Part shown: piece by piece, positions 1 through 11,184 of the stretch
Position numbering within the stretch: position 1 is the first letter of the stretch
Layout of the letters: every line of letters starts with the position of its first letter
Source of the DNA: Arabidopsis thaliana
Taxonomy: Eukaryota > Streptophyta > Magnoliopsida > Brassicales > Brassicaceae
Direction: 5' to 3'
Assembly (NCBI RefSeq): GCF_000001735.4
Contig: NC_003076.8
Span: forward strand, 11,036,001-11,100,000
DNA length: 64,000 nt
The notes under the pieces: model-generated
Told to the model about the DNA's origin: nothing
Databases searched by the model: none
The model's input: only the letters and a program-made list of their open reading frames with translations
Translations under genes and position numbers: made by a program

Positions 1-589
1 TGGTATGGCATCAGCACACGATGCACGTGTGTTATCAACATCGATTCGAGATGATCCTATGTTTCCTACGCCCGCTGAAGGTAAATACTATCTTGTAGAT
101 TCTGGTTATGCCAACAAAAGTGGATATTTGGCTCCATATAGAAAACAAAGTAATACTGGCACAAGATATCATCTACAAGAGTTTTTCAATGGTGAACCGC
201 CAAAGAATAGCAAGGAGATGTTTAACAGATGACATGCATCCCTTCGTTCAGTTATTGAACGTACATTCGGAGTTTGGAAAAAACAATGGAGGGTTTTAAA
301 TGAATTTCCAAGATATAATATTGCAGTACAAAGACGTGCCATATTTGCTACAATGGGACTTCATAATTTTATTCGGCGGAACAACATTGAAGATGCTGAC
401 TTTGAAGAAGCAAATAAAGAAAGTGAAGATTCACATGGGCAACAAAATGTGAGTGATGATGCCAATGATGATCAAAGTGTTGGAGTGGAAGAAGAAACAC
501 AAGATGGGAATTATATGAAGATCGTCCGTGATTAAATTGCTGAGCAAATGTGGTCTGCAAGTCGACGTAGTTCTCGTCGGCAACATTAG
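1..589 (+). pseudogene. PIF/Harbinger transposase, C-terminal part (decayed)
   Basis: This reading frame encodes the C-terminal half of a plant PIF/Harbinger DDE transposase; the family cuts and pastes Tourist-like elements. The visible parts are a GYANKSGYLAPYR block (a known family signature), a YHL segment, then ASLRSVIERTFGVWKK and LHNFIRR, which are the usual C-terminal motifs, then an acidic tail and SASRRSSRRQH. All of it sits in one frame from base 5 to the stop at 587-589. That frame is broken by in-frame stops at 230-232 (TGA) and 533-535 (TAA), both explainable as C-to-T changes from CGA and CAA. The N-terminal half lies left of the window. Family assignment is confident; activity is ruled out by the stops. 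Confidence 0.85.
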
Positions 590-764
590 ATTTTATTTTA
601 AACAATATTTCTCTACATTTAACTATTCAGCTAAATGCTCACCATTTGACATACTTTTTAATTCTCTGCAGCTTATTCATCTTATTCAGCTCATTTTTAT
701 TATTCAACTTATTTGTTCAACTTATAATTATTCATCTCATTCAGTTGGTTCAATTTCTCAATCA
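590..764. other. Probable 3' end of the PIF element, TTATTCA-rich
   Basis: No gene is seen. Between about 650 and 745 a TTATTCA/TTATTCAGCT motif recurs several times, which resembles the repetitive subterminal DNA of Tourist/PIF elements. No clear terminal inverted repeat or 3-base target duplication was found, so the element boundary is not fixed. Confidence 0.35.
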
Positions 765-1956
765 CCATTTGGAGCTTATGTTTCTGGAGAAGCCTTGCTT
801 GAGCAGATAGATTATTGGGATTCTTAAAAAGATATTTCATGTGGGGATAATTGGCACATCCCCGCCAATATGCCAGATTGATATCTGGTTAATCACAATT
901 GCCACAAGAAAAACATTTTTTTGCAGCTTCCTTACTGGAAGGATCTTCTGTTGAGGCACAACCTTGATGTAATGCATATCGAAATGAGTTTTTTTGATAA
1001 CATGATGCATACACTTTTGAATGTGCAGGGGCGTAGTAAAGACAACTTAAAAACAAGACTGGATTTGCCTGATATATGTTCGCGACCTGATTTGCATCTT
1101 ACGAGAGATGGGAAGGTTCTCGTTCCAACTTTTAGATTATCCTCTGAAGCAAAGACAGCGCTTTTTGAGTGGGTTAAATCTGATGTCAAATTCCCAGATG
1201 ATTATGTGTCTAAACTTTCAAAGAATGTTGAGCAAGGCAAAAAGTTTTCGGGTATGAAAAAGCCATGACTGCCATGTTTTTACGCAACGCCTATTACCAT
1301 TTGCTTTCAAAGAGCTATTACCAAAAAATGTTCATGAGGCAGTTGTAGGTATGTGTGATAATTTAATTAATTTAGTTAGCAATATATGTAATTATACTCA
1401 TAATCTGCTATTATTGGAACTTTCTTTTGTGATCTTTGCACACGGACTCTTACGGAAGACGGAATAGATCATCTAGATAATAGCATTGCGATCTTATTGT
1501 GCAACATCGAGAAAATTTTTTCTCTTTTATTTTTCGATGTTATGGAACATCTACCCATCCATTTACCACATGAAGCATCCCTTGGAGGTCCAGTTCAATT
1601 TTGGTGGATGTACCCATTTGAGCGATTCATAAAACATCTAAAAAGAAAAGCTAAAAATCTTGCAAGAGTTGAAGGCTCGATTATTGCAGGGAGTTTGACC
1701 GAAGAAACGTCTTATTTCTCTTCCTACTACTTTCCGCATATAGTTGGAACACGGAAAAGGGCCCCAAGACGGTATGATGATGGTGGTGCGGCACCTGTAT
1801 ATCCTGTTACAGGTGTTCCTGATATATTTGCACAAATTGGAAGACTAAGTGAACAAGTTAAAAAAATTTGGTGGTCCGATAAAGATCGTCAAAGTGCCCA
1901 CACGTATATTTTTCTAAATTGCGAATATGTTCAACCATTTGAAAGGTATCTTTTAC

Positions 1957-2011
<55 letters not shown>

Positions 2012-2839
2012 TTAATATCATTGCTAACTAGTTCCTCTCTAATTGCAGTATTTCATAACACAAGTGAAAAAAACATTTTCCGATATATCTGAGAAAGAAA
2101 TAGCGAAGCTAAGAGACAGGGAATTTGCGGGATGGTTAAAACAATATGTAGAATAACTTAATAATCCTTATATATCAAATTATTATCATTTTATCTTATA
2201 TATGTTTATCTAATTAGTAATGTTGTATTTTACAAGTACATTATGGGACAGAGACATCCCGTTTGGTTTCACGAGTTAATCCAAGGTCCTCTTGCGATAA
2301 TTACTACTGCATCCATGTATTTCACTCGTGGATATGCTTTTCATGTGCAAGCTCACTGTCAGCATCGGACAACAACAAACTTTGGTATTTTAGTACGTGG
2401 TGAAACAGATTATTACGGAGTGCTGCAAGAAATCATAGAAATACAATATCCAGGATTGGTTAATTTGAAATGCATATTATTCAAATGTGAGTGGTATGAT
2501 CCTGTTATCAAGCGCGGTGTGAGGAAACACAATCTCGGCATTGTAGATGTTAATGACTCTCAGAGATATCAAAGGTTTCAACCATTTATCCTTGCTGCTC
2601 AAGCTCAACAAGTCAGTTTCATTCCATATCCCAAGATTCGGCAAACTGCGGTATCTTGGTTATCTGTCATTGAAATTTTACCAAGAGGTCGTATTGTTGG
2701 AGTCTCTGATGAAGTACCACTACAAAACACACAAGGAGAGATTCATGTTCCAGAACATACACTCGAAAGCGTCGTACATCTTGATCAAGACAATCGACAA
2801 CTAGAAGAACCTGGTGATTACTCAGATGAAGTCAAATGA
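765..2839 (+). pseudogene. CACTA (En/Spm) TNPD/TNP2-like transposase, 5'-truncated
   Basis: This is the DDE transposase gene of a CACTA element. In order it shows SGEALLEQID near 775-815, the Transposase_21 block (LPYWKDLLLRHNLDVMHIE, 921-1268), a KSHDCHVF block just after 1256, a DUF4218-type block (1440-1950, with LPIHLPHEASLGGPVQF), a short exon around 2049-2155, and a DUF4216-type C-terminal block (2243-2839, HPVWFHELI to ILPRGRIVG). Three GT-AG-like introns are apparent, near 1350-1436, 1950-2048 and 2155-2242. A one-base shift lies in an A run at 1255-1260 and an in-frame stop lies in the 820s, so it is a pseudogene. The N-terminal half is missing. CACTA elements usually have a second gene downstream; relatives of it lie at 5951-23338 and 24391-26141. 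Confidence 0.85.
1961..2007. repeat. (TA)n microsatellite
   Basis: An uninterrupted TA dinucleotide run of about 23 units lies inside an apparent intron of the CACTA transposase pseudogene. Confidence 0.95.
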
Positions 2840-2892
2840 TAGTTCTAATGAAGAAGAATATCAGGATTAAAATGATTGTATATTTATATATA

Positions 2893-3049
2893 ATGAATAA
2901 TAATGTTTGAATATAATTTTAATTTGTATTTTTATTTATTATCAATAATAAAGTTGAATATAATTTTAATTTGTATTTTAATTTATTCTGAATAATAAAG
3001 CTTGAATATAATTTTAATTTATATTTATATTTATTATGAATAATAAACT
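2893..3049. repeat. Three tandem copies of a 47-48 bp AT-rich unit
   Basis: The string TGAATATAATTTTAATTT starts at 2908, 2955 and 3003, giving a period of 47-48 bases over three units. The array lies just 3' of the CACTA transposase stop, where its 3' UTR would be. Confidence 0.85.
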
Positions 3050-4490
3050 TACCATATAATCTATGGTTTTGTGCAAACTTCTAAACCCACTTACTAGTTG
3101 GGCCTTATGTACATTTGTGGCCCGAAAGCCCTTTCACACTTAAACCGAAGTCATCTTCTTCTTCTCCCTCTTTCACGCTTCTTCTTCTTACGTCTTCTCT
3201 TCTCAATCTTCTTCACTTTCTCTTCTAGTCTCAATCTCTGGTTCCTCAATTCGAATTTAGATATTAATCATAGTTTGAGTCCAACACTCATTACATTGCA
3301 ACGAGTTTGCGTCGAATTTGCAACGGAACTCGTAATTTAATAGCGACAAATTAGCGACATCGCTCGCAATTAAATTGAGAGAAAACACGCGCTAAATAAT
3401 TGGCCAAAATTTAGGTCATTCTTATTTATGTTCGGGAAACTTCTCAGTTTCCCTTCCATTTCTTTCTCTTTTCTTCTCAGTTTCTCTTTCTCTTCTCTTC
3501 GTGTTGGGAAACTTCGGATCTTCTGTTGGCGAAAGCATCATCATAAGCTCATGGTCTGTCTCTTCTTTTCTAAATGTGTTTGCCTATCAATAGGTTTTGT
3601 TGAACAATAAGAGTTAGGGTTTGTTTGTTTGCATGATATTAAGGTTGTGAAATTGAAATCGCCCTCTATTATCTATTTTTGCTAGAAATTTATGTTCTTT
3701 GGTGCTAATTTTATGGTCAATCGATTGTCTGATGCTTCTTTTTTGTTGTTTTATGTCTAGACTTCTTTTTCTGGTTATGGATTAAGAGATAGAACTTTAA
3801 TCGTTTCTTTTTTGTTGTTTGACGCTCTGTTTTATGTTTGATTCCTATGTTTATATGTCTGTTTTGTAACTTGTTTGTTTAAGATTATGCATTTTGTTCT
3901 ATATATCTACATGTTTCCTTATCTTCTGCAGATTTTGCAGCTGCGATAAAGATCTAAACGAGCACAAGGGCTGTAAGTTACACAACCACATAGTGCTTTC
4001 CTTTAGTTATACTATTTCCCTTGAGGTATCTTTTCAGTAATTTAGATAGCATTGTGTTCATACTTGTAGGTGAGAAGAAGATCAGTTTTCTTCAAGGTAA
4101 GATCACATTGATGAAACTCTGTTTTGTCAATATATCTTATGAAACTCTGTTTTCGTACTTCTTCTATTAGCAACCTTGGATCTTCATTACTTTCTTGATC
4201 TCACGTTTAGATCAGCAGTTTTAAGGTTTATGATTCCTGCGTAATTTATTGCATAGCTTAAAACGATGATTTTTACTGCTAATTCCTTTAACATAATTCT
4301 GCGTAAATTGGGATTTTGTATTCTCTGTTTCTGTACCAAGCTTAGCTTAATCGTTATGCATTTCCTCTAATATCTATTTTCATATTTTGGTTTAGACAAA
4401 GTGGTCATTGATACATTGTCTTCCTCACTTGTGAATTTTGATGGAACTTAGTAATCTTTTGATTGCTGCAAGTGCCAAGTCTCAAGATTC
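3050..4490 (+). other. Non-coding; likely promoter, 5' UTR and first intron of a CACTA second gene
   Basis: No convincing coding sequence is present. Bases 3145-3240 are CTT/TCT-rich, like a plant 5' leader, and 3296-3370 contain repeated GCGAC/GCAAC motifs typical of CACTA subterminal DNA. The rest is T-rich and intron-like, with a short segment near 3932-3972 flanked by AG and GT that could be a leader exon. The layout resembles 5650-5950, which stands before the related gene of the second CACTA copy. A 48-base block at 3713-3760 recurs at 24045-24092, linking this stretch to the gene at 24391. Confidence 0.45.
3713..3880 (+). repeat. Intron block shared with 24045-24212
   Basis: Bases 3713-3760 are identical to 24045-24092 over 48 positions, and similarity decays over the next roughly 120 bases. 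Both copies lie in presumed intron DNA before CACTA second-gene exons. Confidence 0.8.
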
Positions 4491-4820
4491 GTTTTTTTTT
4501 TAATCATTCAAGATTTTTTCTCGTGAAGCATACTTATGTTGCTTATGTGACTACTATATCCTTTGAAGTTTTGATATACAATATGTCTAGGTTAAGGCTC
4601 TTTCAATACATATTTTGCGACGTTATGTTTGGTCACAACACGGAGCGACTACTTTGTCATTCATTTACGACTAGTTCGCTACTAGACGAAATACAAAAGC
4701 AATTACGTCACCATTTTAGGACGCAAACAATATGTCACAATATAGTCTCTATTTCATGACTACATTCCGACTAATTTCTGCCTATAAACAAAAGGTCGCG
4801 ATTTGTACTTTCGGACGTAT

Positions 4821-4867
4821 TTGATACTCGCGATTTTTGGAATTCGAAAGATCACATAAGAAAACTG

Positions 4868-4901
<34 letters not shown>

Positions 4902-5636
4902 GTTGATTGAGTAAACTATAATCACTATAAGTTTCTAAAAGCTTTAAATCACATTATTTGAACACAATAATTTCATTAATTCTAAATCATTCTTAAGTTT
5001 AACATGTTTGTTTAGAAGAAGGATTTGAATTTTTGCAAATTTCAAAATAAAGTTATCAAATCAATGTTTTAAACTCTTATACTAATAGGGATACTCTAGT
5101 ATACAGTTATGCTTGTTTTTTAGTGATTGGAATCAATAGTTTTGAACTGTAATGCCTAGAATCCAAAAAAAAAATTTGTGACTTAAACATAGGAGTCACA
5201 AGACAGTAACACTTTGTGACTACATTCAGACTCCTTTGATACTCGCGATTTTTTGAATTTGGAAAATCACCTTAGAGAATTGTTATATATACATATATAC
5301 TTTGATTGAATAAAACTTAATCACTATAAAAGTTTCTAAAAGCTTTAAATCACATTGTTTGAACACAATAATATCATTAATTCTAAATCATTCTTAAGTT
5401 TAACATGTTTGTTTAGAAGAAGGATTTGATTTTTTTGTAAATATCAAAATAAAGTTATCAAATCAATGTTTTAAACTCTTATACTAATAGGGATACTCTA
5501 GATTACAGTTATGTTTGTTTTTAGTGATTGGTATCAATAGTTTTGATCTGTAATGCCTTGAATCTAAAAAATCAATTTGTGACTTAAACCAAGGAGTCAC
5601 AAAAGAGTAACAATATGCGACTGTATTCGGACTCTT
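4821..5636. repeat. Two tandem copies of a ~410 bp unit in CACTA subterminal DNA
   Basis: The string TTGATACTCGCGATTTTT starts at 4821 and 5236, with a variant at 5637, giving units of 415 and 401 bases. Whole stretches agree between units, for example the CTAAATCATTCTTAAGTTT segment. The first unit contains a (TA)n run at 4869-4900 that is only a short imperfect TA run in the second. Confidence 0.9.
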
Positions 5637-5950
5637 TTGATACTCGCAATTTTTGAAGATGAATTTTGGGCTTTTATTTTAATGGAATTGGGCTTTGGTT
5701 TGGGAGATGAATTTTGCCTCCAATTTCGTTTCTGTTGTGACTCGTTTGCGACAGATTAAGGACTCCTCTTCGTTATTTACTATGTAAACACTTAGTCGAT
5801 TTTTTATTATGCGGCTTCTCTTTCTCCATTTAGGGTTTCACTCTCAAAACTTCTCAACTCTCTTCTCTTCTCAAATCGATTTCTCTCCTCAATCTCTCTC
5901 AGTCTCTTCTCAATCTTTCCTTGATCTCTTCTCAATCTCCCCTCAATCTA

Positions 5951-6590
5951 ATGTCGCCGAAGGGAGGAAAGTCTACAAGGGGTCGCGGTGGCAAATCTCA
6001 ATCACGTCTGAGGGTCTTCACTGGGTCAAATCCGGCGAAGCCATGTGGTAGTAGGACATTACCGGTGAATCCTCCGTATCCAACCACTGGTAAGCGTAAA
6101 AGGGCAGATCCTCCGAAACCAAGCAGAGGCTTGAGTCCAAATCCAACAGATCCAAGCGGTGTTTTGATTCAACCTCCATCGAATCCAAGTGTGAGTCGGA
6201 CTATGAATAATAGTGGCGGAGGTGGGAGGAGAGGAGGAAGGAGTGGTGTCGGAGTGTCTTCTCACTCCTCTAATCCATCAGAGACAATCTCATAGAACTC
6301 TTCCATCCCAGTACCCGCCGAGGACACAACCTCTTCCTGCTCGTCAACCACGGTCTCCTGTTATTCAATAACCGCCTCTTGCTCCTCAAAATGACGAAGA
6401 GGAAGATGACGAAGAAACAGATGACGACGACAACAACATACCAATCGAAGAAGATGATGATGAAGAAGAAAATCCAGACCTAGACTACGAAGAGCTGTTA
6501 GATGGTTTGCTTAATCTTGCAGGCCGACAACATTTACCTGTTTTGTCCAAGGTTCCTATCCCATGCATTGAAACTCTCTGGTAATAGAAG
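5951..6590 (+). pseudogene. CACTA second-gene transposase (Transposase_24-like), first exon
   Basis: The exon starts at the ATG at 5951 (MSPKGGKSTRGRGGKS). It encodes a basic, Ser/Pro/Gly-rich N-terminus, then an acidic stretch (EEEDDEETDDDD, about 6392-6470) and LLDGLLNLAGRQHLP. The ATG was chosen because it follows a TCT-rich leader (5850-5945) and a promoter-like block. The frame is broken by TAG at 6293-6295, a one-base shift shortly after, and TAA at 6369-6371 (CAA to TAA would explain it). The following exons are 15 kb downstream at 21952-23338, because TAT-A inserted in the intron. The family is a DNA-binding accessory transposase of CACTA elements. Confidence 0.65.
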
Positions 6591-6769
6591 CTCTCTGTCA
6601 ATCTATCTCTCTCCTTTTCATCTTATTAGTGATGTGTTTAGAGCAGCTAGAGATTGATTTGTGATTTATGATTGTGATTGTGCTAGAGTGTTATTTGTGA
6701 TGTGTTACTTTAGTTCTTGTGATTTGTCAAGTGTAATTGTTCTAGAGTTTAAAAAGTTAGCATTAAACA
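6591..6769 (+). other. Intron of CACTA copy 2, 5' side
   Basis: T-rich intron-like DNA. Bases 6711-6767 are closely repeated at 21707-21763 on the far side of TAT-A, so the intron already held a short duplication. The TAT-A target site AAACA is 6765-6769. Confidence 0.6.
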
Positions 6770-7033
6770 TGTGAGAGTCAAAACTCACACAGTCGAATTG
6801 TATTTAGGGTTTCTTCAAAGAACAGATCTTTGTGAGACTCTCAAAGAACAACAGAATTATTTGATTACCGTGGACGGTGTTCTTGATCTTATTATTGAAA
6901 AGATGATGATTCGATCGTACAAGTGTTTAGAAAAGTAAAAAATAGGTGTTTTGTCTTCAAAGTCGGAGCGTTTTGATAGTCTGAAGTTGAGAGCGTCTTT
7001 ATGCATGTCCCCTTTGTTCGTTCCTTGAGGCGC

Positions 7034-7041
7034 TTTATATA
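7034..7041 (-). promoter_or_regulatory. TATA box in TAT-A 3' LTR
   Basis: Minus-strand TATATAAAG. The same box is in the 5' LTR at 21148-21155, where it would drive the element's genomic RNA. Confidence 0.7.
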
Positions 7042-7321
7042 GGACCTTGGTAAACCGCCTCTCGCGATATTCTCGGAAGATTTCCAGTTATCTCCGAGTC
7101 GGCGATAGGGGTTCTTTTCTATATGGAAATCTTCCTTATTCTTCGGGAGTTTCGGGAAACTTCCATAACCGATAATATCCCAGAGATATTTTTGAAATGA
7201 TATCTTGACCCTTCACTGAATTTGTATAAGTATCCTCCTCGGGTGGATATTCTACCTTGGGCTCGGACCGAATGCCGCGCCTTCCAGGCCGAGCCCAAGC
7301 GATCCCCGAGATATAGTTGAG

Positions 7322-7362
7322 CTTGGCTCGGGTGTGTTTTCTGGAATAACACCCGAGCCAAG
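7322..7362. repeat. Perfect 14 bp inverted repeat in the LTR
   Basis: CTTGGCTCGGGTGT (7322-7335) and its exact reverse complement (7349-7362) flank a 13-base loop. The 5' LTR keeps it with few mismatches (about 21433-21475). A degenerate second version lies at about 7409-7451. Confidence 0.85.
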
Positions 7363-7531
7363 TATAGTTTATTTGAGGTGTTCCCCTGGGTCACAATGTT
7401 TCATCGCACCCGGCTGGGTGTGTGTTTCCTGGAGTAACACCCGAACCGGAACAGCGCTGAGCCTAGCTCCTGAAATGCTGATGGTATCCATCCGACCGGC
7501 TCGGGTACTGGGGTGAAATCCGACCCCAACA

Positions 7532-7788
7532 GTTTGCCCCCCTGCTCGTTGTTTTTGACCAGAAGGATAAGTTAACCGGACTGATTGTACGTCTTCTTAC
7601 TCGTGACTCTTGGCGTTCCAGTTTCCGGGACGGTCAAACTTCTATTGCGTGTGGCCGCCTTTTTCCTCGAGAAGCGGAAGCGTTTCGCTTGTTCCCGAGA
7701 TTCACGCGGACGTGCTATATCCTCCCGAGCTCACGCGCCGTTGACGCATTCTACTAACTCTTTTGGACCCGACGCACCTTTATACCTC
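7532..7788 (+). other. Non-coding between TAT-A 3' LTR and its antisense gene
   Basis: Contains the element's polypurine tract on the minus strand next to the LTR (CAGGGGGGCAAAC, reverse complement of 7532-7544) and the promoter DNA of the antisense gene. No coding signal. Confidence 0.6.
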
Positions 7789-7797
7789 TATATATAT
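7789..7797 (+). promoter_or_regulatory. TATA box of the TAT-A antisense gene
   Basis: CTATATATATC on the plus strand, about 200 bases before the ATG at 7998, followed by a pyrimidine-rich leader. It points away from the LTR promoter, so it would drive antisense transcription. Confidence 0.55.
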
Positions 7798-7997
7798 CGA
7801 GCTCTTCCTCTGAGATCGTTCACTTGAAGTTTCTGAAGAAAAATTTGAGGTTTGGTCTCTCTTCTCTGATCTTGATTTTCTTATAACGGTCTTTCTTTTC
7901 TGGTAGATCTCCGCCGCTTTTTAGTTGTTTTTTATTTCTCCAGTTAGAGAATTTACGTTTTCTGATCCTCATTTCGTCAGACAGTTTCGAGCCGAGC

Positions 7998-10502
7998 ATG
8001 AGTTCGTCACATTCTAACGCCTCTCTTTCGTCCCCCAGTGATCTTCTCGGCGACTCTAGTGAGTCAAATCACCGAAATGATCTTCCCCCAATTTACAAGC
8101 GAAGGATGGTCTGGACTTCATCTGAGGGTTCCGAGACTAACGCAGCGTCATCTTCTAATGCTTCCGAGGCGGCAGTGCCCTTTTTGGCTCGGGAGGATGC
8201 TACAGCTGACATCGCTCCGGAGTTAGATTTACCTGAAGATCCTGAGCCATCTCTCATCCGCAGAACCGCGCTTCAGCTGTTAACGAGGCCGGAGCATCGA
8301 ATTGGCAACATGTGCCTGAGCTGTTCTTCCCCCAAGTTAAGGTCGAGGAGCATCTTTACTTTGGTCCGGACGAGACGGAAAACATCGTGCGAGCGTTTGA
8401 GCGGAAGGCCTTCGAGAAGGCCGAGAAGAAGAAAAGGAAGAAAAATAGAAAGGTGGTGAGACCAAATCCTCCTGGCTCGTCTTTATGCACTGAGCGGTCA
8501 CTGTCGGACTTAAGAGCTCGGTTCGACTTTGGCGATGGGGTTACTCTTCGCGTTCCGAGCCCAGATGAGCGTTGACAATCCTCCAGAGGTTTCTTCACTC
8601 TATACGAGGGATTCTTTTATCTTTGCTTTCTCTGGTTGCCAGTTCCAAGGCTAATCCAAGAGAACGTGACTTGGTATCAGATAGCTCTCTCTTAGATAAC
8701 GGCCTGGTCTTTGAGGCATCTCATTGGGATACTGGTGCATGGTTATGAGACCGAAACCGAGGTTACGTTTGCCAATCTGAGGAATTATCTGGAGATCCGG
8801 CGAGTCTCGAAGTCCGTGGTGGACCGATATTATATTTCTCCTGCTAAAGGTAGGAAAATTATCGAAGGCTTCCTGAGCAAAGATGACGCCTACACCGATC
8901 ACTTCTTCTTTGTGGCCTTAGAGGATGTCATTCTTGATGATCTCCTCGGGAAAGTTCTGACGAAATGGAGACTTTGGGTAGTTTAGATTTTATGGTTTAT
9001 TCATTCGTGCCTGAGGTGATTGTTACGACCCTTTGCTTACACAATTTTCTTTATCGCAGATCGCCCAATTCGATTCCTCGAGCTGTGTCCCGTAGATCTC
9101 GTCTCGTGTCATCAAGAGTTGTTGGCCCGGAAGTGCCATTGGACAAAGCACTTCTCTTGAGAGCGAGTTGAACGGGCGCTTCGATTATTTCATGGTGTTT
9201 CTTGCCCTTCCAGCTCGGAATCTTCAAATCAGCGAACCCAATTCCTTGTCGATATGCACACCAGCAAACCTACCATAAGGGAGGTTTATGAAAGGAAGAG
9301 GCTTGCAGCCGAGAAGAAACATGCGGCCAAGGAGAAGCGTATTTCAGATGATAAACGCGCTGCTGAGGGTGAGAGTGTCGATCCCGATGCAGTCGAGGAT
9401 CGGGAAGGTGCCCCTGAAACTGTTGTGCCCGCCGCATCGGAGCCCGCTGAGGCGGATGGCATTGATGCGGTTCTGACAGATCTGTCGGTATAAGCGGGCA
9501 AGCAAGCAATCGTCGCACTTCCAGCTGGTGAAAAGGTTTCGGGGAAGCGTCCACAGGTCGACGATTCCGAGGAGAAGAAGAGAAAGAAGAAGAAGAAGAA
9601 GGTAGCAAAAAGGATGACGAGCCTCCCATTTTCGAAGATAAGGCTACTTTGGTGAATCTCGTCGGGAAGTGCGCCGGTCGCCTGCTCCCGCCTCCAGATA
9701 CTCTGCTAGAGTCTAGAAAGTACGTGAGACTGCTTTATATTTTCTAAGGGTAAGTATGTTATTCATTTTAGATGCTTGGCGTGTTCTCCGAGCTGTTATG
9801 ATCGTGGATGCCTGTTTTTATGTATCAGGTTGTTGGCTCGATGAACCGGATGGTCCAATCTTATGATACGGCCATGCGGAACAATCTAGAGGCGATTAAT
9901 AGGTTGGCTGAGGCTTAGGCCAGGGCGAAAGAGGCCGAAAAGGCGAGAGACGCGGCGATCGCCGAGGCCACTGAGGCAAAACTGGCGAGAGAAAGGGCTG
10001 AGAAAGAGGCCTTTGTCAATAAGGAGAATGCGATCAGGGTGGCCGAGCGCAACATGAAGATGGACTCTGAGGTTGTTCGTTGCAAGCGACTGCTCGTCGA
10101 AGCGAAAGGGCTCAAGGACAGCGAAGTGGCTCGGGTCGCGCAAACGGCGAGGTGGAGGAGAAAATGTCGCTCTTCGAGGACGCTAACGATCAGTTTATGT
10201 ATTTGTCCCAAGCGGGGGCCAATGCACAGCTCATTAAGGCGCTTGAAGATGGTGGATCCTTGGCGACCGAGAAGAAGCAGGTTGAGGATTGGCTCAGGGA
10301 TTTCGCTGATGCGGAGGTGAATCTCATTCGTCTCCCGTCTGAGTTGAAGGAAGAGCTCAAAGCCCCTGCTCCTGAGCTTGCTCCTCTAAGCCCTGGAGGT
10401 CATAGATCGGTCGAGACTCTCGCAGATGAAGTGGGGGTCACCGATCAGTCTGGATCGTATCTGCTTGCCGCTGGGACTCTCCCGACTGAAAAGCTTGAGT
10501 AG
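7998..10502 (+). pseudogene. TAT-A antisense gene, Transposase_28-like protein with coiled coil (decayed)
   Basis: This gene lies on the strand opposite to gag-pol. It starts at ATG 7998 with a Ser-rich stretch (MSSSHSNASLSSPSD). A region at about 8651-8986 matches the conserved part of the PF04195 family ('putative gypsy type transposon'), with YISPAKGRKIIEGFLSKDD followed by HFFFVALED. Next come Lys/Glu- and Ala-rich segments (9254-9493), then a heptad-like coiled coil (about 9835-10320, EAEKARDAAIAEATEAKLAR) and a C-terminus ending in TEKLE at 10502. Shifts split it into at least five pieces, and a TAG at 9916-9918 interrupts the coiled coil where CAG would fit. Function is unknown; a structural or DNA/RNA-binding role is only a guess. 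Confidence 0.7.
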
Positions 10503-11043
10503 ATACCCGTGGCGTTTTTCTTTAGACTTTGCGCCTGGACAGCTTTATCCGTATTTCTATAGAACCTATGTCTGGATGGCTTTATCCACTTATTATTGTA
10601 GAACTTATGCTTGGGATTTTTTTTTGCTTGAATGTTTTAAAAACTGATTCGTTCCCGAAGCGTTTTATTGACTGGGGCTAGTGTGAAAGAACAGGACTTT
10701 TGAGTGAAACTTCTCGGTTGTGATCTGATCCGATTCACTTCTTAACCAGCGTTTAGAAATGTGCTGGGGTACCAGTGTTTAGAGTATAACCAGGTTTCTG
10801 AAGATAAAAGAATTATGTTTAGAAGTAATCTGACAGATTTTATCTCGTACTTATATAGTGCGCTATAGCCGAGCAAGCATAAAAGATACTCCGAGCCGTC
10901 GCTCATCGTATTAACCGAAGCGTTTAGAAATGGGAAATGGATTTTTATTTATGCAGAAGTCGGAAACTTACAAAATAAATAATGAATGGGAGTATGGATA
11001 TACGGACCCTCTCCCCCCTTTTTTTATTTGGGGGGGGGGTAGC
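10503..11043. other. Non-coding region between antisense gene and pol of TAT-A
   Basis: No gene seen. It contains T-rich DNA and a C6 T7 tract followed by a G10 run (11010-11039). Confidence 0.6.
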
Positions 11044-11107
11044 TGAACTCATCCCAAGACGAGCTGCCTACGTACCCTTTTCAGGGATCAAGCCACCTCG
11101 TAGTTCA
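11044..11107 (-). ncRNA. Conserved post-pol motif with predicted hairpins (TAT-A copy)
   Basis: On the minus strand it opens with TGAACTACGAGG and ends GATGAGTTCA. It can pair TGAA with TTCA as an outer stem. Inside are a CCCT-GAAA-AGGG hairpin, a TACGTAGGCA core, and a CTCGTC-TTGG-GATGAG hairpin. The same order of parts stands just after pol in TAT-B2 (55830-55888), with different stem bases. Whether it acts as RNA is inferred; the conservation is seen. Confidence 0.5.
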
Positions 11108-11184
11108 AGTTTAGTCACCTCGGATTTAGTTGTAGTATATCCTTAGGTGCATTGCATTCCAAGATCTTGGAATGGCTTTGCCGC

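Larger units (their letters stand above)
4600..6769 (+). mobile_element. CACTA copy 2, left part (continues at 21643)
   Basis: This is the left half of a CACTA element split by TAT-A. From about 4614 the sequence is full of GCGAC, GACTAC and GTCGC motifs, the usual transposase-binding subterminal repeats. A 410-base tandem duplication, a promoter-like region (5650-5900) and the first exon of a second-gene transposase follow. No clean CACTACAAGAA-type left terminus was found, so the start is approximate. The right half is 21643-23929. Only a Transposase_24-like gene is present, with no TNP2 gene, so the copy looks non-autonomous or deleted. Confidence 0.6.
6770..7531 (-). repeat. TAT-A 3' LTR (762 bp)
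   Basis: It runs TG...CA and matches 20884-21642 almost throughout. A stretch of about 28 bases near 7269-7296 is absent from the other LTR, and the other LTR carries a short extra stretch near 21305-21335. On the minus strand it holds a TATATAAA-type box (7034-7041). Confidence 0.92.

Noticed and set aside
3098..3610. Open frames in the CTT/TCT-rich DNA before a CACTA gene
   Set aside because: Low-complexity Leu/Phe/Ser frames in leader-like DNA, no motif, and overlap with subterminal repeat motifs.
4869..4900. (TA)n as a regulatory site
   Set aside because: A simple microsatellite within the 410-base unit; not preserved in the second unit.
5809..6051. 80-residue frame starting at 5809
   Set aside because: It overlaps the TCT-rich leader and the real CACTA exon in another frame; the exon frame has the family-like composition and continues further.
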